Shown: positions 36,866 to 45,103, counted from the stretch's first letter. The stretch is DNA of 64,000 bases from Lacticaseibacillus daqingensis (GCF_003946115.1 NZ_RHOH01000009.1:1-64000); one strand, 5' to 3'. The notes: a model not told the origin generated them from the letters alone. Program-made: numbers and translations.

Positions 36866-37429
36866 ATGAATTACGTCTTGCTCACCCTCACGTTTCTTAG
36901 CGTGAACCTCGATTTTTTCTTCATGCTCTTATTCCTGCTCAAGAAGTACGCCATGCACACTGTCATGCTCGGCTACCTGCTGGGCACGCTGTTACTCTTG
37001 ACCCTGAGCTTTGCCGCGGGGAAGGTGCTGGCCAGCATACTGCCTGAATGGCTGCTGGGCGTGCTCGGGGTGCTTCCGATCTGGATGGCCCTGCGTGCGG
37101 ATTCGGATGACGAGACCACCGCAACGCACCACCAGCCGGTGATGACTGTGATGCTGACGTACCTGTCCGTCTGTGCCGGGTGCAACCTTGCAATTTTTCT
37201 GCCGGTGCTGGCCGGCGAATCATTCGGTCACTTCGGCCTAACGCTGATTTTTATCGGTGCCCTGACGCTTTTGATCGTCTGGCTAATTCACCTAGTCGCC
37301 GCCACCCCGGTCGTGACACAGCTGATGGACCGCTTCGGTGAGCCGCTGATGCGCGTCTGCTACGTGCTGATCGGGCTATACGTCTTCTGGGACAGCGGGC
37401 TGATCACCCACATCCTCAGCTGGTTCTAG
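36866..37429 (+). CDS. CadD-like cadmium resistance family transporter
   Basis: The 187-aa protein has about five membrane segments. LSVNLDFFFMLLFLLKKYAM near the N-terminus corresponds to the TNxDD loop of CadD-family proteins of the LysE superfamily, and a second copy-like segment, SVCAGCNLAIFLPVLA, follows at about residue 110. The usual acidic pair is reduced to one Asp in the first motif, so cation specificity may differ. GGAGG precedes the ATG. Confidence 0.78.
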   Translation: MNYVLLTLTFLSVNLDFFFMLLFLLKKYAMHTVMLGYLLGTLLLLTLSFAAGKVLASILPEWLLGVLGVLPIWMALRADSDDETTATHHQPVMTVMLTYLSVCAGCNLAIFLPVLAGESFGHFGLTLIFIGALTLLIVWLIHLVAATPVVTQLMDRFGEPLMRVCYVLIGLYVFWDSGLITHILSWF

Positions 37430-37435
37430 TGATGC

Positions 37436-37474
37436 AAAAAGGGGGCCTATCCGCACGCGGACGGGCCCCCTTTT
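37436..37474. terminator. Terminator of the CadD-like gene
   Basis: AAAAGGGGGCC pairs with GGGCCCCCTTTT; it works on both strands between convergent genes. Confidence 0.85.
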
Positions 37475-37482
37475 GATGCGCG

Positions 37483-37992
37483 CTAAACGGTCACGGGCAC
37501 GCGCACCGGTGCGCTCAAGCGCACGACGCGCCGGTAAACGCCGGCCGCCAGTGCCTCACGCGCCTGCCCCACCACCCGAAACCCACGGTGCTGCCAAAAT
37601 GCCGCATCCGCGTTCTTGGGGTTGATCAGCGTCACCACCAGGCGCTGCATACCGGCCGCCGCAGCCAGCATCTGCAGCTGCGCAAGGGCCTGCGTCCCAA
37701 TGCCTTGGTTGCGCACCTGCGTGGGCACCAGTAGCAGCTCAAGGGTGACTTCGCGTGGCCCTGGCGCGGCCAAAACATACGCGATCACCCCCACCACGGT
37801 TCCGTCGCGCATCACCAGCGCGTAAACCTTCTCGCCGTGCGGCGCTTCAGGCATGGTGGTCCGGTCGTCTTCAACGGTACTGCGGCCGGGGTACGGCGCG
37901 CCACACCGGGCAAAATAGTCCATCGCATCACGGTAAACAGTCAGGCACGCGCGGCGCTGCGGCATTGACCTAACGGGTTGGAATTTCAACAT
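37483..37992 (-). CDS. GNAT-family N-acetyltransferase
   Basis: The 169-aa protein has the GNAT acetyl-CoA signature VPTQVRNQGIGTQALAQLQ (about residues 95-112), followed by LVVTLINPKNADAAFWQHRGFRVVG. The substrate is unknown. ATG 37992 is chosen over the ATG six bases upstream because GGAAGGG would lie too close to the latter. A palindromic AGGTATACCT lies in its upstream region near 38030. Confidence 0.85.
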   Translation of the reverse strand: MLKFQPVRSMPQRRACLTVYRDAMDYFARCGAPYPGRSTVEDDRTTMPEAPHGEKVYALVMRDGTVVGVIAYVLAAPGPREVTLELLLVPTQVRNQGIGTQALAQLQMLAAAAGMQRLVVTLINPKNADAAFWQHRGFRVVGQAREALAAGVYRRVVRLSAPVRVPVTV

Positions 37993-38119
37993 GGGCATCC
38001 CTTCCTTTCGGCGCTTCTTGGCGCTAATTTAGGTATACCTTAATTTTTGTTTTTTGGCAAGCGCGGTCATTCGCCACTGCGGTATACTAAAAGCAATCAT
38101 TCACTAGGAGGCTTTTGCG

Positions 38120-38878
38120 ATGACCCCATTCTCTGGCGATTGGATCCGCGACACACTCACCCTGACCCTGCCCGATGCGCAAGGGACGCTGCACCTCGCC
38201 GCCGGCCTAGTGCCGGCTGATGCTGCAGCCGTCACCCTTTACTGGCACGCTGCGCACCTGATCGGCATCGACGGGGTGCCCGCGGATACACCGGTGACGC
38301 GGACCCTGACGATCATCCCCCCTGTGACGCTTGAGCCGGCCTACCTCGCGCGCCTCATTGCCGAACAGGCCGACAGCGCCAAGCTCAAGCTGGTGCAGGC
38401 CCCGACTGATGCCCTGCCGGCCAACCACCGCGCCTCGGCCCTTGCCTACTGGACCACCCTCACCCCGTTGCTCACGTTGCTTGGCATGACCCTTGCGCCG
38501 CAAAAGAGACCGGCCAAGGCGCAGCACCGCTGGCGCGCCGCTGTGGCCAAGGTGCCGTTCACCACGACCTTTGGCGGCAGTCAGGCCACTGTTTACTGGG
38601 CCAAGCGCAACGAGCTGGTGATCAAGGCGGGCGCCAAGCTCAAGCCACAAGCCGACCTGAACGCCGATGGGAGCCTGGGTTTTGCCGCGCGCTTTGCCCA
38701 GCAACTGCGCCAGGAGCACGCCGCCAGCATCAGTGCCGACTTCACGACCACTGAAGACGTCACGCTCAAAAGCGTCAATGAGGTCGGTCACTTTTTGTAC
38801 TTCGCCAACACCAATAGTTGGCTACAGCTCACCGACCCCGAAGGCAAAACCATCGATGCGTGGACGGTCGTTAAGTAA
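38120..38878 (+). CDS. Protein of unknown function with DUF4357-like C-terminus
   Basis: The 252-aa product has an unrecognised N-terminal half. A C-terminal section has YWAKRNELVIKAGAKL, then LKSVNEVGHFLYFANTNSWLQL and TDPEGKTID, in the order seen in DUF4357 domains (VxxGS...SPSxAAxxVxGxxxNGWxxWKxxDGxTL). DUF4357 often accompanies restriction or nuclease domains, but none is visible here. The family match is tentative. An AGGAGG site and a strong terminator frame the gene. Confidence 0.6.
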   Translation: MTPFSGDWIRDTLTLTLPDAQGTLHLAAGLVPADAAAVTLYWHAAHLIGIDGVPADTPVTRTLTIIPPVTLEPAYLARLIAEQADSAKLKLVQAPTDALPANHRASALAYWTTLTPLLTLLGMTLAPQKRPAKAQHRWRAAVAKVPFTTTFGGSQATVYWAKRNELVIKAGAKLKPQADLNADGSLGFAARFAQQLRQEHAASISADFTTTEDVTLKSVNEVGHFLYFANTNSWLQLTDPEGKTIDAWTVVK

Positions 38879-38880
38879 TC

Positions 38881-38941
38881 CTGCCAAAAAAATCCGTCGT
38901 GCAAGCAACGATCAGTTGCCTGCACGGCGGATTTTTGGCAG
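38881..38941. terminator. Long terminator hairpin
   Basis: TGCCAAAAAAATCCGTCGTGCA pairs almost completely with the segment ending at 38940 around a short loop, with A- and T-runs for both strands. It separates the DUF4357-like gene from the facing oxidoreductase. Confidence 0.8.
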
Positions 38942-38950
38942 TGCGCTCAA

Positions 38951-39943
38951 TCAACTTGGTTGGGGACCAGCACGATGCGCGCACGGTGGTGGGTGCCAGC
39001 CGCCAAGGTGGTGGGTGCCAGCCGCCAAGGTGGCGTGCGCCCACGCGGCGTCTTCGAACGGCCGTACCAACAGCGGCGCATCGAGCAGCTGACCGCGCGC
39101 AAAGGCGCCGTTGAGCACCGTTGCCGCGGCGGCCAACTGGGCGGCCGTGGCGTGGCTGATGACAAAGCCGTTGAGCCGCTTTTGCGCCATGTAAAACGCG
39201 CGCACGCCGAACGTGAACCGGTCATCCGCCGGCGCGGTGATCAGCGTCACCGCACCGCCGAGCCGCAGCGCATCTAAGTTGGCCTGCAGCGCCACGCGCC
39301 CCGAAGTGTCCACGACATGGTCAAACGTGTCACGCCACGCCGCCGGCAGCGGGTCATGATAGTCCTGCCACTGCGTGCTGCCAAGGGCCGCAAGCTGCGC
39401 CCGGTCTGCCGCCGCGCTGGTCGTGGCCACCGTCAGCCCAAGGTGGTGCGCCAGCGTCACGAAGGCGCGCCCGACGTGGCCCGCGGCCCCTTCCACCAGC
39501 AAGCGCTGACCCGGCTTGGCCTGCATCACCGCGCTGAGCACGATCGCGGCCGGCGCCCCTGGGTGCAGCGCCGCCACCAGCACCGGCGCTGCGACCCGAT
39601 CAGGTGCGGGGTACAACCGGTCCGCCGCCACGGCCACCAGCTCACTCGTGGCGCCCGGCCGGCCTTCGTAGCCCGCCGAGTTCGTCCACACTCGCTGGCC
39701 CACGTGCACGGTGGTGACATCACGCCCCACCGCAGTCACCACGCCGACCAGATCCCGCCCCACCACATGCGGCGTTGCCAGCGCGGTCTGAAAGGCGCCG
39801 CTGCGAATGAAGGTGTCCACGTGGTTCACTGCCACGGCCTCGACCCGCACGATCGCCGTGGTGGGCGTCAGCGTGGGCGCAGGCAGTTCGACTGCGTGCA
39901 AAACCGCAGGCGCCCCGAATTGATCAAAAACGATTGCTTTCAT
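38951..39943 (-). CDS. MDR-type zinc-independent oxidoreductase with a frameshifted C-terminus
   Basis: The 330-aa product is a quinone-oxidoreductase-like MDR protein: VEAVAVNHVDTFIRSG, HVVGRDLVGVVTAVG, the NADPH-binding VEGAAGHVGRAFV and FDHVVDTSGR. It lacks the structural zinc cysteines. A 22-bp tandem duplication (38989-39032) shifts the frame near the end, so the protein ends HLGGWHPPPCAHRAGPQPS instead of a plausible RARIVLVPNQVD. The start at 39943 follows GGAAGGG and overlaps the previous gene by 4 nt. Confidence 0.8.
   Translation of the reverse strand: MKAIVFDQFGAPAVLHAVELPAPTLTPTTAIVRVEAVAVNHVDTFIRSGAFQTALATPHVVGRDLVGVVTAVGRDVTTVHVGQRVWTNSAGYEGRPGATSELVAVAADRLYPAPDRVAAPVLVAALHPGAPAAIVLSAVMQAKPGQRLLVEGAAGHVGRAFVTLAHHLGLTVATTSAAADRAQLAALGSTQWQDYHDPLPAAWRDTFDHVVDTSGRVALQANLDALRLGGAVTLITAPADDRFTFGVRAFYMAQKRLNGFVISHATAAQLAAAATVLNGAFARGQLLDAPLLVRPFEDAAWAHATLAAGTHHLGGWHPPPCAHRAGPQPS
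38989..39032. repeat. 22-bp perfect tandem duplication
   Basis: Bases 38989-39010 and 39011-39032 are identical (GTGGGTGCCAGCC... each). As 22 is not a multiple of three, it alters the C-terminal frame of the oxidoreductase. Confidence 0.9.
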
Positions 39944-40659
39944 TCTGCTGCCCTTCCTGTCTGCACCAGCCGATAGCGCCACCACCACTCCGGCACATTG
40001 AGCTGCGTCTGGCCCATCGTTCGCCCGAGCACGGCCGTGGCTGATTCGTTCGGCCGGTGCGGCGCCAGAAACCGGTCAAAGAAGTCTTCCGCCACACCGA
40101 TCAGCTGCCCCTCCAGCGCGATCCGCACCGGCGCCGCCTCATCCTGCAGTTGTTGCCACTGCCAGTGCAACGCCTGCCGCAACGCCTGCCGCAACGCCAT
40201 TGGCTGCGGCGTGGCCGTGACCGTCAGATGACGCAACGCCGCTTCATCCAACTCCCGTGGTGCGGCCATGGTCGTCAGCGTTGCGGCCGCCCCGTCGCCA
40301 TGGGCGGCAACCAGTGGGACGTGCACCGCGGTCAGCGGATTGGGCGCCGCGGCCAACTGCTCGAACACCCACAGCTGGCCCAACTGGTCCTCCGCCGTGT
40401 CGCTCCACCACAGCCGCAGTGGCACCCCGCTTGCAACGGCCGCCTGAAACGCAACCCGCTGCCGCTGAAAGCCCGCCCAGCACTGAGTGGCAGTGACGCG
40501 CGGGCGCGCATACTGCGCCTTGCGCGCCCAAAACGGATCCGTTCGGTCATCCCAGCGCGTCAGCGCACCGAACTGCGCCTCCAGCGCCAGTGTCAGCACC
40601 GGTTGCCCCAGCGCGTGCGCTAGTGTTCGGACCAAGGTTTGGTTGAACACGAGTTCCAT
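39940..40659 (-). CDS. DUF1835-like protein of unknown function
   Basis: The 239-aa product begins MELVFNQTLVRTLAHALG. VPLRLWWSDTAEDQLGQLWVFEQLA (about residues 75-98) resembles the LWxxxDxxxQL block of DUF1835 proteins, and the C-terminal half ends NVPEWWWRYRLV. No activity is known. ATG 40659 follows AAAGGGGG. It overlaps the oxidoreductase by ATGA. A decayed copy of its 5' end lies at 41815-41907. Confidence 0.6.
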   Translation of the reverse strand: MELVFNQTLVRTLAHALGQPVLTLALEAQFGALTRWDDRTDPFWARKAQYARPRVTATQCWAGFQRQRVAFQAAVASGVPLRLWWSDTAEDQLGQLWVFEQLAAAPNPLTAVHVPLVAAHGDGAAATLTTMAAPRELDEAALRHLTVTATPQPMALRQALRQALHWQWQQLQDEAAPVRIALEGQLIGVAEDFFDRFLAPHRPNESATAVLGRTMGQTQLNVPEWWWRYRLVQTGRAAE

Positions 40660-40704
40660 TTTTTCGCCCCCTTTTGGTGCCTTCAGTATACGCTCACGCA
40701 ATTA

Positions 40705-40749
40705 ATAATGGGGATCGGAACGTGCACACCACGCGACGATCCCCATTTT
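40705..40749 (-). terminator. Terminator after the CPBP gene
   Basis: AATGGGGATCG and CGATCCCCATT form an 11-bp stem between the CPBP protease gene and the next minus-strand gene. Confidence 0.65.
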
Positions 40750-40809
40750 GACTGTTTCAGCACACCTCGCCCGCAAATTAGCTCACGGTCAGTCTTCCCG
40801 TTTGCGTGA

Positions 40810-41721
40810 TCAATCATCTCGGGCTTCAACATTCGTGCCCTTGCCGTTCAGCGACAATCGTTTACTAAAGCTGCCCTTGGGACCACTATTTTGAATTATG
40901 AATAATACTGCCGCAATGGCGATCAAGTGCACAACAATCGAAGTGGTGCTACTTTCCAAGCCAAATACACCGCCAGAAGCCAACGGATTATTCGCAGTGG
41001 CGGACGACTTAACGATCAACCCAATATTTGGCAGCCCAGAAACCGCGGTGCCAAAGACGATCCCCTCAAAAAAGTTCCAAATCGCATGAAACCCCGCACC
41101 CATCCAAATCGACCCACAAGCCAATCGGACCAACGACATTAAGATCCCGAATAAGAAGATCCCTAAGGCTGCCTGTTTATTGAAGCCAGGATTGCCAAGG
41201 TGCAGGCCCATAAAGAGTAGCGCGTTGAGCAAGACTGCTGTCAAAACGTGCCCCTGTTCGAGCCAATACCCCATGACATAGCCGCGACAAACCAGTTCCT
41301 CGAATAACGACTGAATCATGAATCCAAACAGATAGAGGACGATCAACCACAAGTGGCTTGCCTTAAATACCACGCTGAGAGCGTAGCCACCTTGAATGAG
41401 GATCAAAGCCCAGATCACAGTGAACACGATGCCCCCCAGCAACAGGCCCCAGAGATAGTCGCGGTCTATGTTTATGTCACTGTTTGAAGTCCCCAACAAC
41501 AGTGGTCGCTGACGATACCTCACCAACATGGCCAAGACTGCGATCCCTTCACAATACAACATTGACAGCAGATAAAAATTCAGCGGCAGGGAGCGGACGT
41601 TGACCTGAAATACGCCTAAAACAATATCCCCGATTCCGGATAAGGCAGCCCAACCAATCGCAATAAGGAAGACAAGTGCGCCCTCACCAAGGCGATGTTG
41701 GATGATTTTGACTTTGTTCAT
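40810..41721 (-). CDS. CPBP-family intramembrane metalloprotease
   Basis: The 303-aa protein has about eight membrane segments. SLFEELVCRGYVMG is the EExxxR motif and LLFMGLHLGNPG supplies a downstream His. In lactic acid bacteria such Abi/CAAX proteases are often found with bacteriocin loci, where some give self-immunity. Two immunity genes lie immediately to the right. GGAGG lies close before the ATG. Confidence 0.85.
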   Translation of the reverse strand: MNKVKIIQHRLGEGALVFLIAIGWAALSGIGDIVLGVFQVNVRSLPLNFYLLSMLYCEGIAVLAMLVRYRQRPLLLGTSNSDINIDRDYLWGLLLGGIVFTVIWALILIQGGYALSVVFKASHLWLIVLYLFGFMIQSLFEELVCRGYVMGYWLEQGHVLTAVLLNALLFMGLHLGNPGFNKQAALGIFLFGILMSLVRLACGSIWMGAGFHAIWNFFEGIVFGTAVSGLPNIGLIVKSSATANNPLASGGVFGLESSTTSIVVHLIAIAAVLFIIQNSGPKGSFSKRLSLNGKGTNVEARDD

Positions 41722-41814
41722 ACTTCCTCCAAATAAACCCCCGGGGTCAGCCGGTTGCCATCCCTAATTTGACTGACAAGTTGCCCAAACAAGCTGGACT
41801 ATCCTCATCCCGCG

Positions 41815-41907
41815 CCAGTTGCCCGAGCGCATGCACCAACTTCTGCGCCAAGGTTTGAATGCCCACAGCTACCCTCTTTTCGCCTGTTTCGTGCCTTCAT
41901 TATACGC
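41815..41907 (-). pseudogene. Decayed duplicate of the DUF1835-like gene 5' end
   Basis: Read on the minus strand, a TATAAT-like box, GAAGGCAC, a G-rich ribosome site and codons QTLAQKLVHALGQLA parallel the start of the gene at 40659 (TATACTGAAGGCACC, QTLVRTLAHALGQPV). The copy loses similarity after about 25 codons and stops at 41750 region. The CPBP gene lies between the two copies. Confidence 0.45.
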
Positions 41908-41922
41908 CCGTATTTTCTATTT

Positions 41923-41951
41923 TTGACTTGCCTGATCAAAAGAGCTATCCT
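41923..41951 (+). promoter_or_regulatory. Promoter of the EntA-type immunity gene
   Basis: TTGACT (41923-41928) and TATCCT (41946-41951) are 17 nt apart, about 70 nt before the TTG start. Confidence 0.6.
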
Positions 41952-42023
41952 CCAAATGTGGTCTTCTAGTTGATCTTTTTCCAGGGGATCCTCCATTCGA
42001 GCCAGCTGAAAGGTGATGAAACC

Positions 42024-42338
42024 TTGCCAAATCTCGCACAACAACATGATGTCCCCAGCTTAATTCACAATCTATACAACAGTTTGGCCGAGCAGGATCA
42101 CGAGGAGACAGCCGAAATTCGTGACGTGCTGTTGCGTTCCTATCGCCACCTGCCTCAAAGAGACCCGATCGTTGTCGCAAACAAACTCGCCAACTATATC
42201 CATTTCATCGGCTATACTGAAAAAATCACATTTACTGACCAACAAGACGCACTGGTTACACAGCTGAGTCAGGCTGGTCAACGCGCTGGTTTAAACGGAT
42301 CGTATCGCGCCTGGTACGGCGATAAGAATCAATTCTAA
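42024..42338 (+). CDS. Enterocin A-type (class IIa) bacteriocin immunity protein
   Basis: The 104-aa product matches the EntA immunity family in length and layout: SLIHNLYNSLAE, then VVANKLANYIHFIGYTEKITF, and the closing RAGLNGSYRAWYGDKNQF, very close to the enterocin A immunity C-terminus from memory. These four-helix proteins protect against pediocin-like bacteriocins by acting on the mannose PTS receptor. A TTG start at 42024 is placed by AAAGGTGA seven nt upstream. No bacteriocin structural gene (YGNGV) is seen nearby. Confidence 0.85.
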   Translation: MPNLAQQHDVPSLIHNLYNSLAEQDHEETAEIRDVLLRSYRHLPQRDPIVVANKLANYIHFIGYTEKITFTDQQDALVTQLSQAGQRAGLNGSYRAWYGDKNQF

Positions 42339-42385
42339 GCATAATTGTCGCTGGCAACCGTGCCAGCCCTAGCTCGTCATATTGC

Positions 42386-42423
42386 GAACGCCTCAACACT
42401 CAAAATTGGGTATTGAGGCGTTC
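42386..42423. terminator. Terminator after the EntA-type immunity gene
   Basis: GAACGCCTCAA (42386-42396) pairs with TTGAGGCGTTC (42413-42423), followed by a T-rich stretch. Confidence 0.8.
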
Positions 42424-42547
42424 GTCTCGTTTACAGGGTGTTCGCTAAAAAGGCCTAACATGGTTGATCGTGGTCATGCCCGTAACCGATAACTGGATCG
42501 GTCTATTGAACAACCTCACCACCAATACCGAACGAGTTTATCTGCAG

Positions 42548-42844
42548 TCAGTAACCATACCTAATATTTGCCAAGGCCATGAGTTGCTTCAATTTGCGCG
42601 ATTGATCCGCGGATAAAGTCAGACCGCTTTTTATCATCGCGTTCGAAACTTCTAGATTCATCCGGCTCAAGATGAACGGAACGCTGGATTCCTTCGCCAC
42701 CAGCTCACGCCGATACTTTAGTAGCATATTCTGACCCATGGTATTCTCAGGGGCACCGTTCAGCTCATGGCGCAAGTCATCAATAATTTTTATCGCTTGT
42801 GCCGCTCTATCCGTGCCACCCGCGAACCATTTTAACGTTGTCAT
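42548..42844 (-). CDS. Second class IIa bacteriocin immunity protein (pediocin/sakacin P type)
   Basis: The 98-aa product begins MTTLKWFAGGTDRAAQAIKII and contains SSVPFILSRMNLEVSNA, LTLSADQSRKLKQLM and the ending LANIRYGY. This fits the immunity group of sakacin P and related bacteriocins from memory. ATG 42844 follows GGGGGA, and a promoter lies at 42882-42910. It faces the EntA-type gene. Both appear to be orphan immunity genes, giving cross-protection against bacteriocins of competitors (inference). Confidence 0.82.
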   Translation of the reverse strand: MTTLKWFAGGTDRAAQAIKIIDDLRHELNGAPENTMGQNMLLKYRRELVAKESSVPFILSRMNLEVSNAMIKSGLTLSADQSRKLKQLMALANIRYGY

Positions 42845-42881
42845 GGTCTTTCCCCCTGTCATATGATAGTTGTTCAATGCA

Positions 42882-42910
42882 ATCTTAGTTCCCAACAGTC
42901 ACGATTTCAA
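42882..42910 (-). promoter_or_regulatory. Promoter of the second immunity gene
   Basis: On the minus strand TTGAAA (42910-42905) and TAAGAT (42887-42882) have 17-nt spacing. Confidence 0.65.
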
Positions 42911-43106
42911 TGTGTCACACGTGAAGTGCGTGGCAATCAGGCCAACGCCGAGATTGGGATGATAAAGCGGTTGGCTCAGCTTGGAAAAAGCTAACCTAGT
43001 CCGGGATCATTCAGAATTCCAACCTGAGCCTGCATTTATCCCAACCTCGTCAAGGGCCCGCTAACTGACCCGTCTGCGTTACCCAAGCGTGCATCACACT
43101 AACAGC

Positions 43107-43154
43107 AAAAAAACAGGGACACCCCGCATACTGCGGTGGCGTCCCTGTTTTTTT
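43107..43154 (-). terminator. Terminator of the PTS/glycosylasparaginase gene series
   Basis: AAAAAAACAGGGAC (43107-43120) and GTCCCTGTTTTTTT (43141-43154) form a strong stem with an inner CCCGCA/TGCGGT pairing. Confidence 0.85.
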
Positions 43155-43190
43155 GCGCACTCAATTGTTTCTAGTCCCTAAGCCAACCCC

Positions 43191-44504
43191 TCAGACTTCA
43201 CTAAAGTCGATCTCAAGGTCAGCCTCGGCTGCGGCTTGTTCGTCCCCTAAATACTGCTTATCCAGCATTTTGACGAACGGATAGTAGATGATGATCCCCA
43301 AGACGATTTCGAACAGCTGCAGGACTGAACCGGTCCAGCTCCCAGTGGCGAGCCAGCCGGAGATGATCGGTGGTGTGGTCCATGGCAGCAGCACGCCGTT
43401 GGTGTACGGCACCCATCCGATGGTGAAGACGATCCCAGAGATCAGGGTGTTCAGCACCGGCACCACGATGAACGGAATGGCGATGATCGGGTTCAGCACG
43501 ACCGGCAGCCCGAAGATGATCGGTTCGTTGATGCCGAAGATGCCTGGCAAAATCGCCAGTTTGCCCAGCTCACGAATGCGCTTGGACTTGCAGATAGCGA
43601 ACATGACGATCAAAAGCGACAGCGTGCTCCCACCGCCACCGTAAGTGGTAAAGATATCAATGAATGGCTGGGTGTAAATGTGTGGCAATGGCAGGTGGTT
43701 CTGGAACGCTTTCAGGTTGTCCTGGGTGAGGACGAAGAAGATCGGCGACCACACAGAGTTGGTGATGGTCGGTCCGTTGATCCCGAAGCACCACAGCAGA
43801 CTGGCCAGGAAGTTGTACAGCAGAACGGATGGCAGCGAGTTGCCGACGTGCTTGAGCGGCGCCTGCAGCATCGAGTAGATGAAGTTATACGCGGTGTCAA
43901 ACGGGCTGAGCGTGAAGGCGATGCGCACCAGGAAGAAGGCCACGATGACCATCGCGCTCGGGATCAGCGCGTCAAAGGACTGGCTGACAGCCGGCGGCAC
44001 GCCATCGGGCATCTTGATCGTCCAGTGGCGCTTAACGGCAAAGCGGTAGATTTCAACGCTGAAGATGGCGATGAAGATCCCGAGGAAAATCCCGTTGGGG
44101 CCAACGTAGGTCAGACCCACGGCACTGGTGGTTTGCTTGCCGACTTCAACGGTCGTTGGGGTCAGGATCAGGAAGCTGATCAGCGCGACAACCGCGGAAT
44201 GAATGGCTTCAAGTCCCCGGTTTTTCCCGTAGGCATACCCGATCGCCATACAGGATAAGATCCCGGTGAAGCTGAAGACGGAGTTGGAAACCGCGCTGAA
44301 CCAGCTGGTCCAGCCTTCACCCAGAATCCCGGTCCAGAAACTTTCCCAACCCGGGATCGGGAAGTTGGCCAGCAGCAGGAAAATAGAGGTGACGATAATC
44401 AACGGCGTGATGATCAGGAACCCATCACGCAGGGAGCGCAGGACCACGTTATTGCCGAGCTTTGTGGCCACAGGCATCAGGATCTGTTCGAACTTCTTTT
44501 GCAT
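43191..44504 (-). CDS. PTS lactose/cellobiose-family EIIC permease
   Basis: The 437-aa membrane protein has about ten segments with the EIIC marks FGINGP, GGGGSTLSLLI and GIFGINEPIIFGLPVVLNP. It imports a beta-linked sugar or glycan fragment. No EIIA or EIIB gene is nearby, so general components from elsewhere must serve it. It is the last gene of the minus-strand array with the glycosylasparaginase, which suggests a sugar linked to asparagine or its product as substrate (inference). Confidence 0.88.
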   Translation of the reverse strand: MQKKFEQILMPVATKLGNNVVLRSLRDGFLIITPLIIVTSIFLLLANFPIPGWESFWTGILGEGWTSWFSAVSNSVFSFTGILSCMAIGYAYGKNRGLEAIHSAVVALISFLILTPTTVEVGKQTTSAVGLTYVGPNGIFLGIFIAIFSVEIYRFAVKRHWTIKMPDGVPPAVSQSFDALIPSAMVIVAFFLVRIAFTLSPFDTAYNFIYSMLQAPLKHVGNSLPSVLLYNFLASLLWCFGINGPTITNSVWSPIFFVLTQDNLKAFQNHLPLPHIYTQPFIDIFTTYGGGGSTLSLLIVMFAICKSKRIRELGKLAILPGIFGINEPIIFGLPVVLNPIIAIPFIVVPVLNTLISGIVFTIGWVPYTNGVLLPWTTPPIISGWLATGSWTGSVLQLFEIVLGIIIYYPFVKMLDKQYLGDEQAAAEADLEIDFSEV

Positions 44505-44515
44505 GGCTACCCCTC

Positions 44516-45046
44516 CTAACTGTGGTAACAGAATTCAGATTTGAATGTCGCGAGGTCGCCGCCTTGGGTCACGATCTGGCAACCGGTGGCCAAGTTGGCG
44601 ATGCCATCGGACAAACCGGTACCGCCCTTCTTGGGCATCTTGACGATGGCCAGGCGGTCCTGGAACTCGCTGAGCGCGTCCGCGTTTTTCTCACTGGCGC
44701 TGGCCACCAGTACCGGAATGTCGGTCGTGTCTTGGATGTGCGCGGCAATCGCCATCGCCATCCGGGAAAATTCCGGGTAGTCGTAAGTCGGCCCGGCGAT
44801 CACCACATCGGCGCCCATTTTGGTCGCCATTTTGGCAAACTTGTCCTGCACTAGCGTTGGGTTGTCCGCATAATACGCCGTACCGCAGTAAAACGTGGCC
44901 ATGATGCTGCCATCGACCTTAGCCAGCGCCTTATCGATGGTTTCCGCACTCCCCATGGCCAGCTTCTTGCCGCCCAGTGGGGTATCGGCCCGCTCCTTGC
45001 CCCCGAGGCCGGACTGAATCTGATCTAGAATAATAATTGCTTTCAC
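44516..45046 (-). CDS. GrdB-like (glycine/sarcosine/betaine reductase component B) family protein
   Basis: The 176-aa product begins VKAIIILDQIQSGLGGKERADTPLGGKKLAMGSAETI and has IMATFYCGTAYYADNP, GADVVIAGPTYDYPEF and IVKMPKKGGTGL. The layout resembles the short GrdB-related proteins of lactobacilli, far smaller than true GrdB selenoproteins; no in-frame TGA is involved. Cysteine 53 region (FYCG) may be functional. The GTG start at 45046 follows AAAGGAGG. Role unknown; it always stands here between EIIC and the glycosylasparaginase in one operon. Confidence 0.65.
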   Translation of the reverse strand: MKAIIILDQIQSGLGGKERADTPLGGKKLAMGSAETIDKALAKVDGSIMATFYCGTAYYADNPTLVQDKFAKMATKMGADVVIAGPTYDYPEFSRMAMAIAAHIQDTTDIPVLVASASEKNADALSEFQDRLAIVKMPKKGGTGLSDGIANLATGCQIVTQGGDLATFKSEFCYHS

Positions 45047-45103
45047 GGTCAATCCTCCTTTATCATTCGGCGTGTTGCCGCGCAACACGCGCCCATTGTG
45101 GCC

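Larger units (their letters stand above)
41722..42023. other. Gap between CPBP gene and first immunity gene
   Basis: It holds a decayed copy of the DUF1835-like gene 5' end (41815-41907) and the promoter at 41923-41951; otherwise nothing is recognised. Confidence 0.5.

Noticed and set aside
42955-43060. Possible further A/B-type element
   Set aside because: GATTGGGATGATAAA and TTTATCCCAACC can pair, but the CTTA loop and flanking conserved words are missing.
42339-43190. Bacteriocin structural gene near the immunity genes
   Set aside because: No double-glycine leader or YGNGV motif was found on either strand in this stretch.
44516-45046. Selenoprotein GrdB
   Set aside because: No in-frame TGA lies in the gene and no SECIS-like structure was noticed; the key positions are ordinary cysteines.
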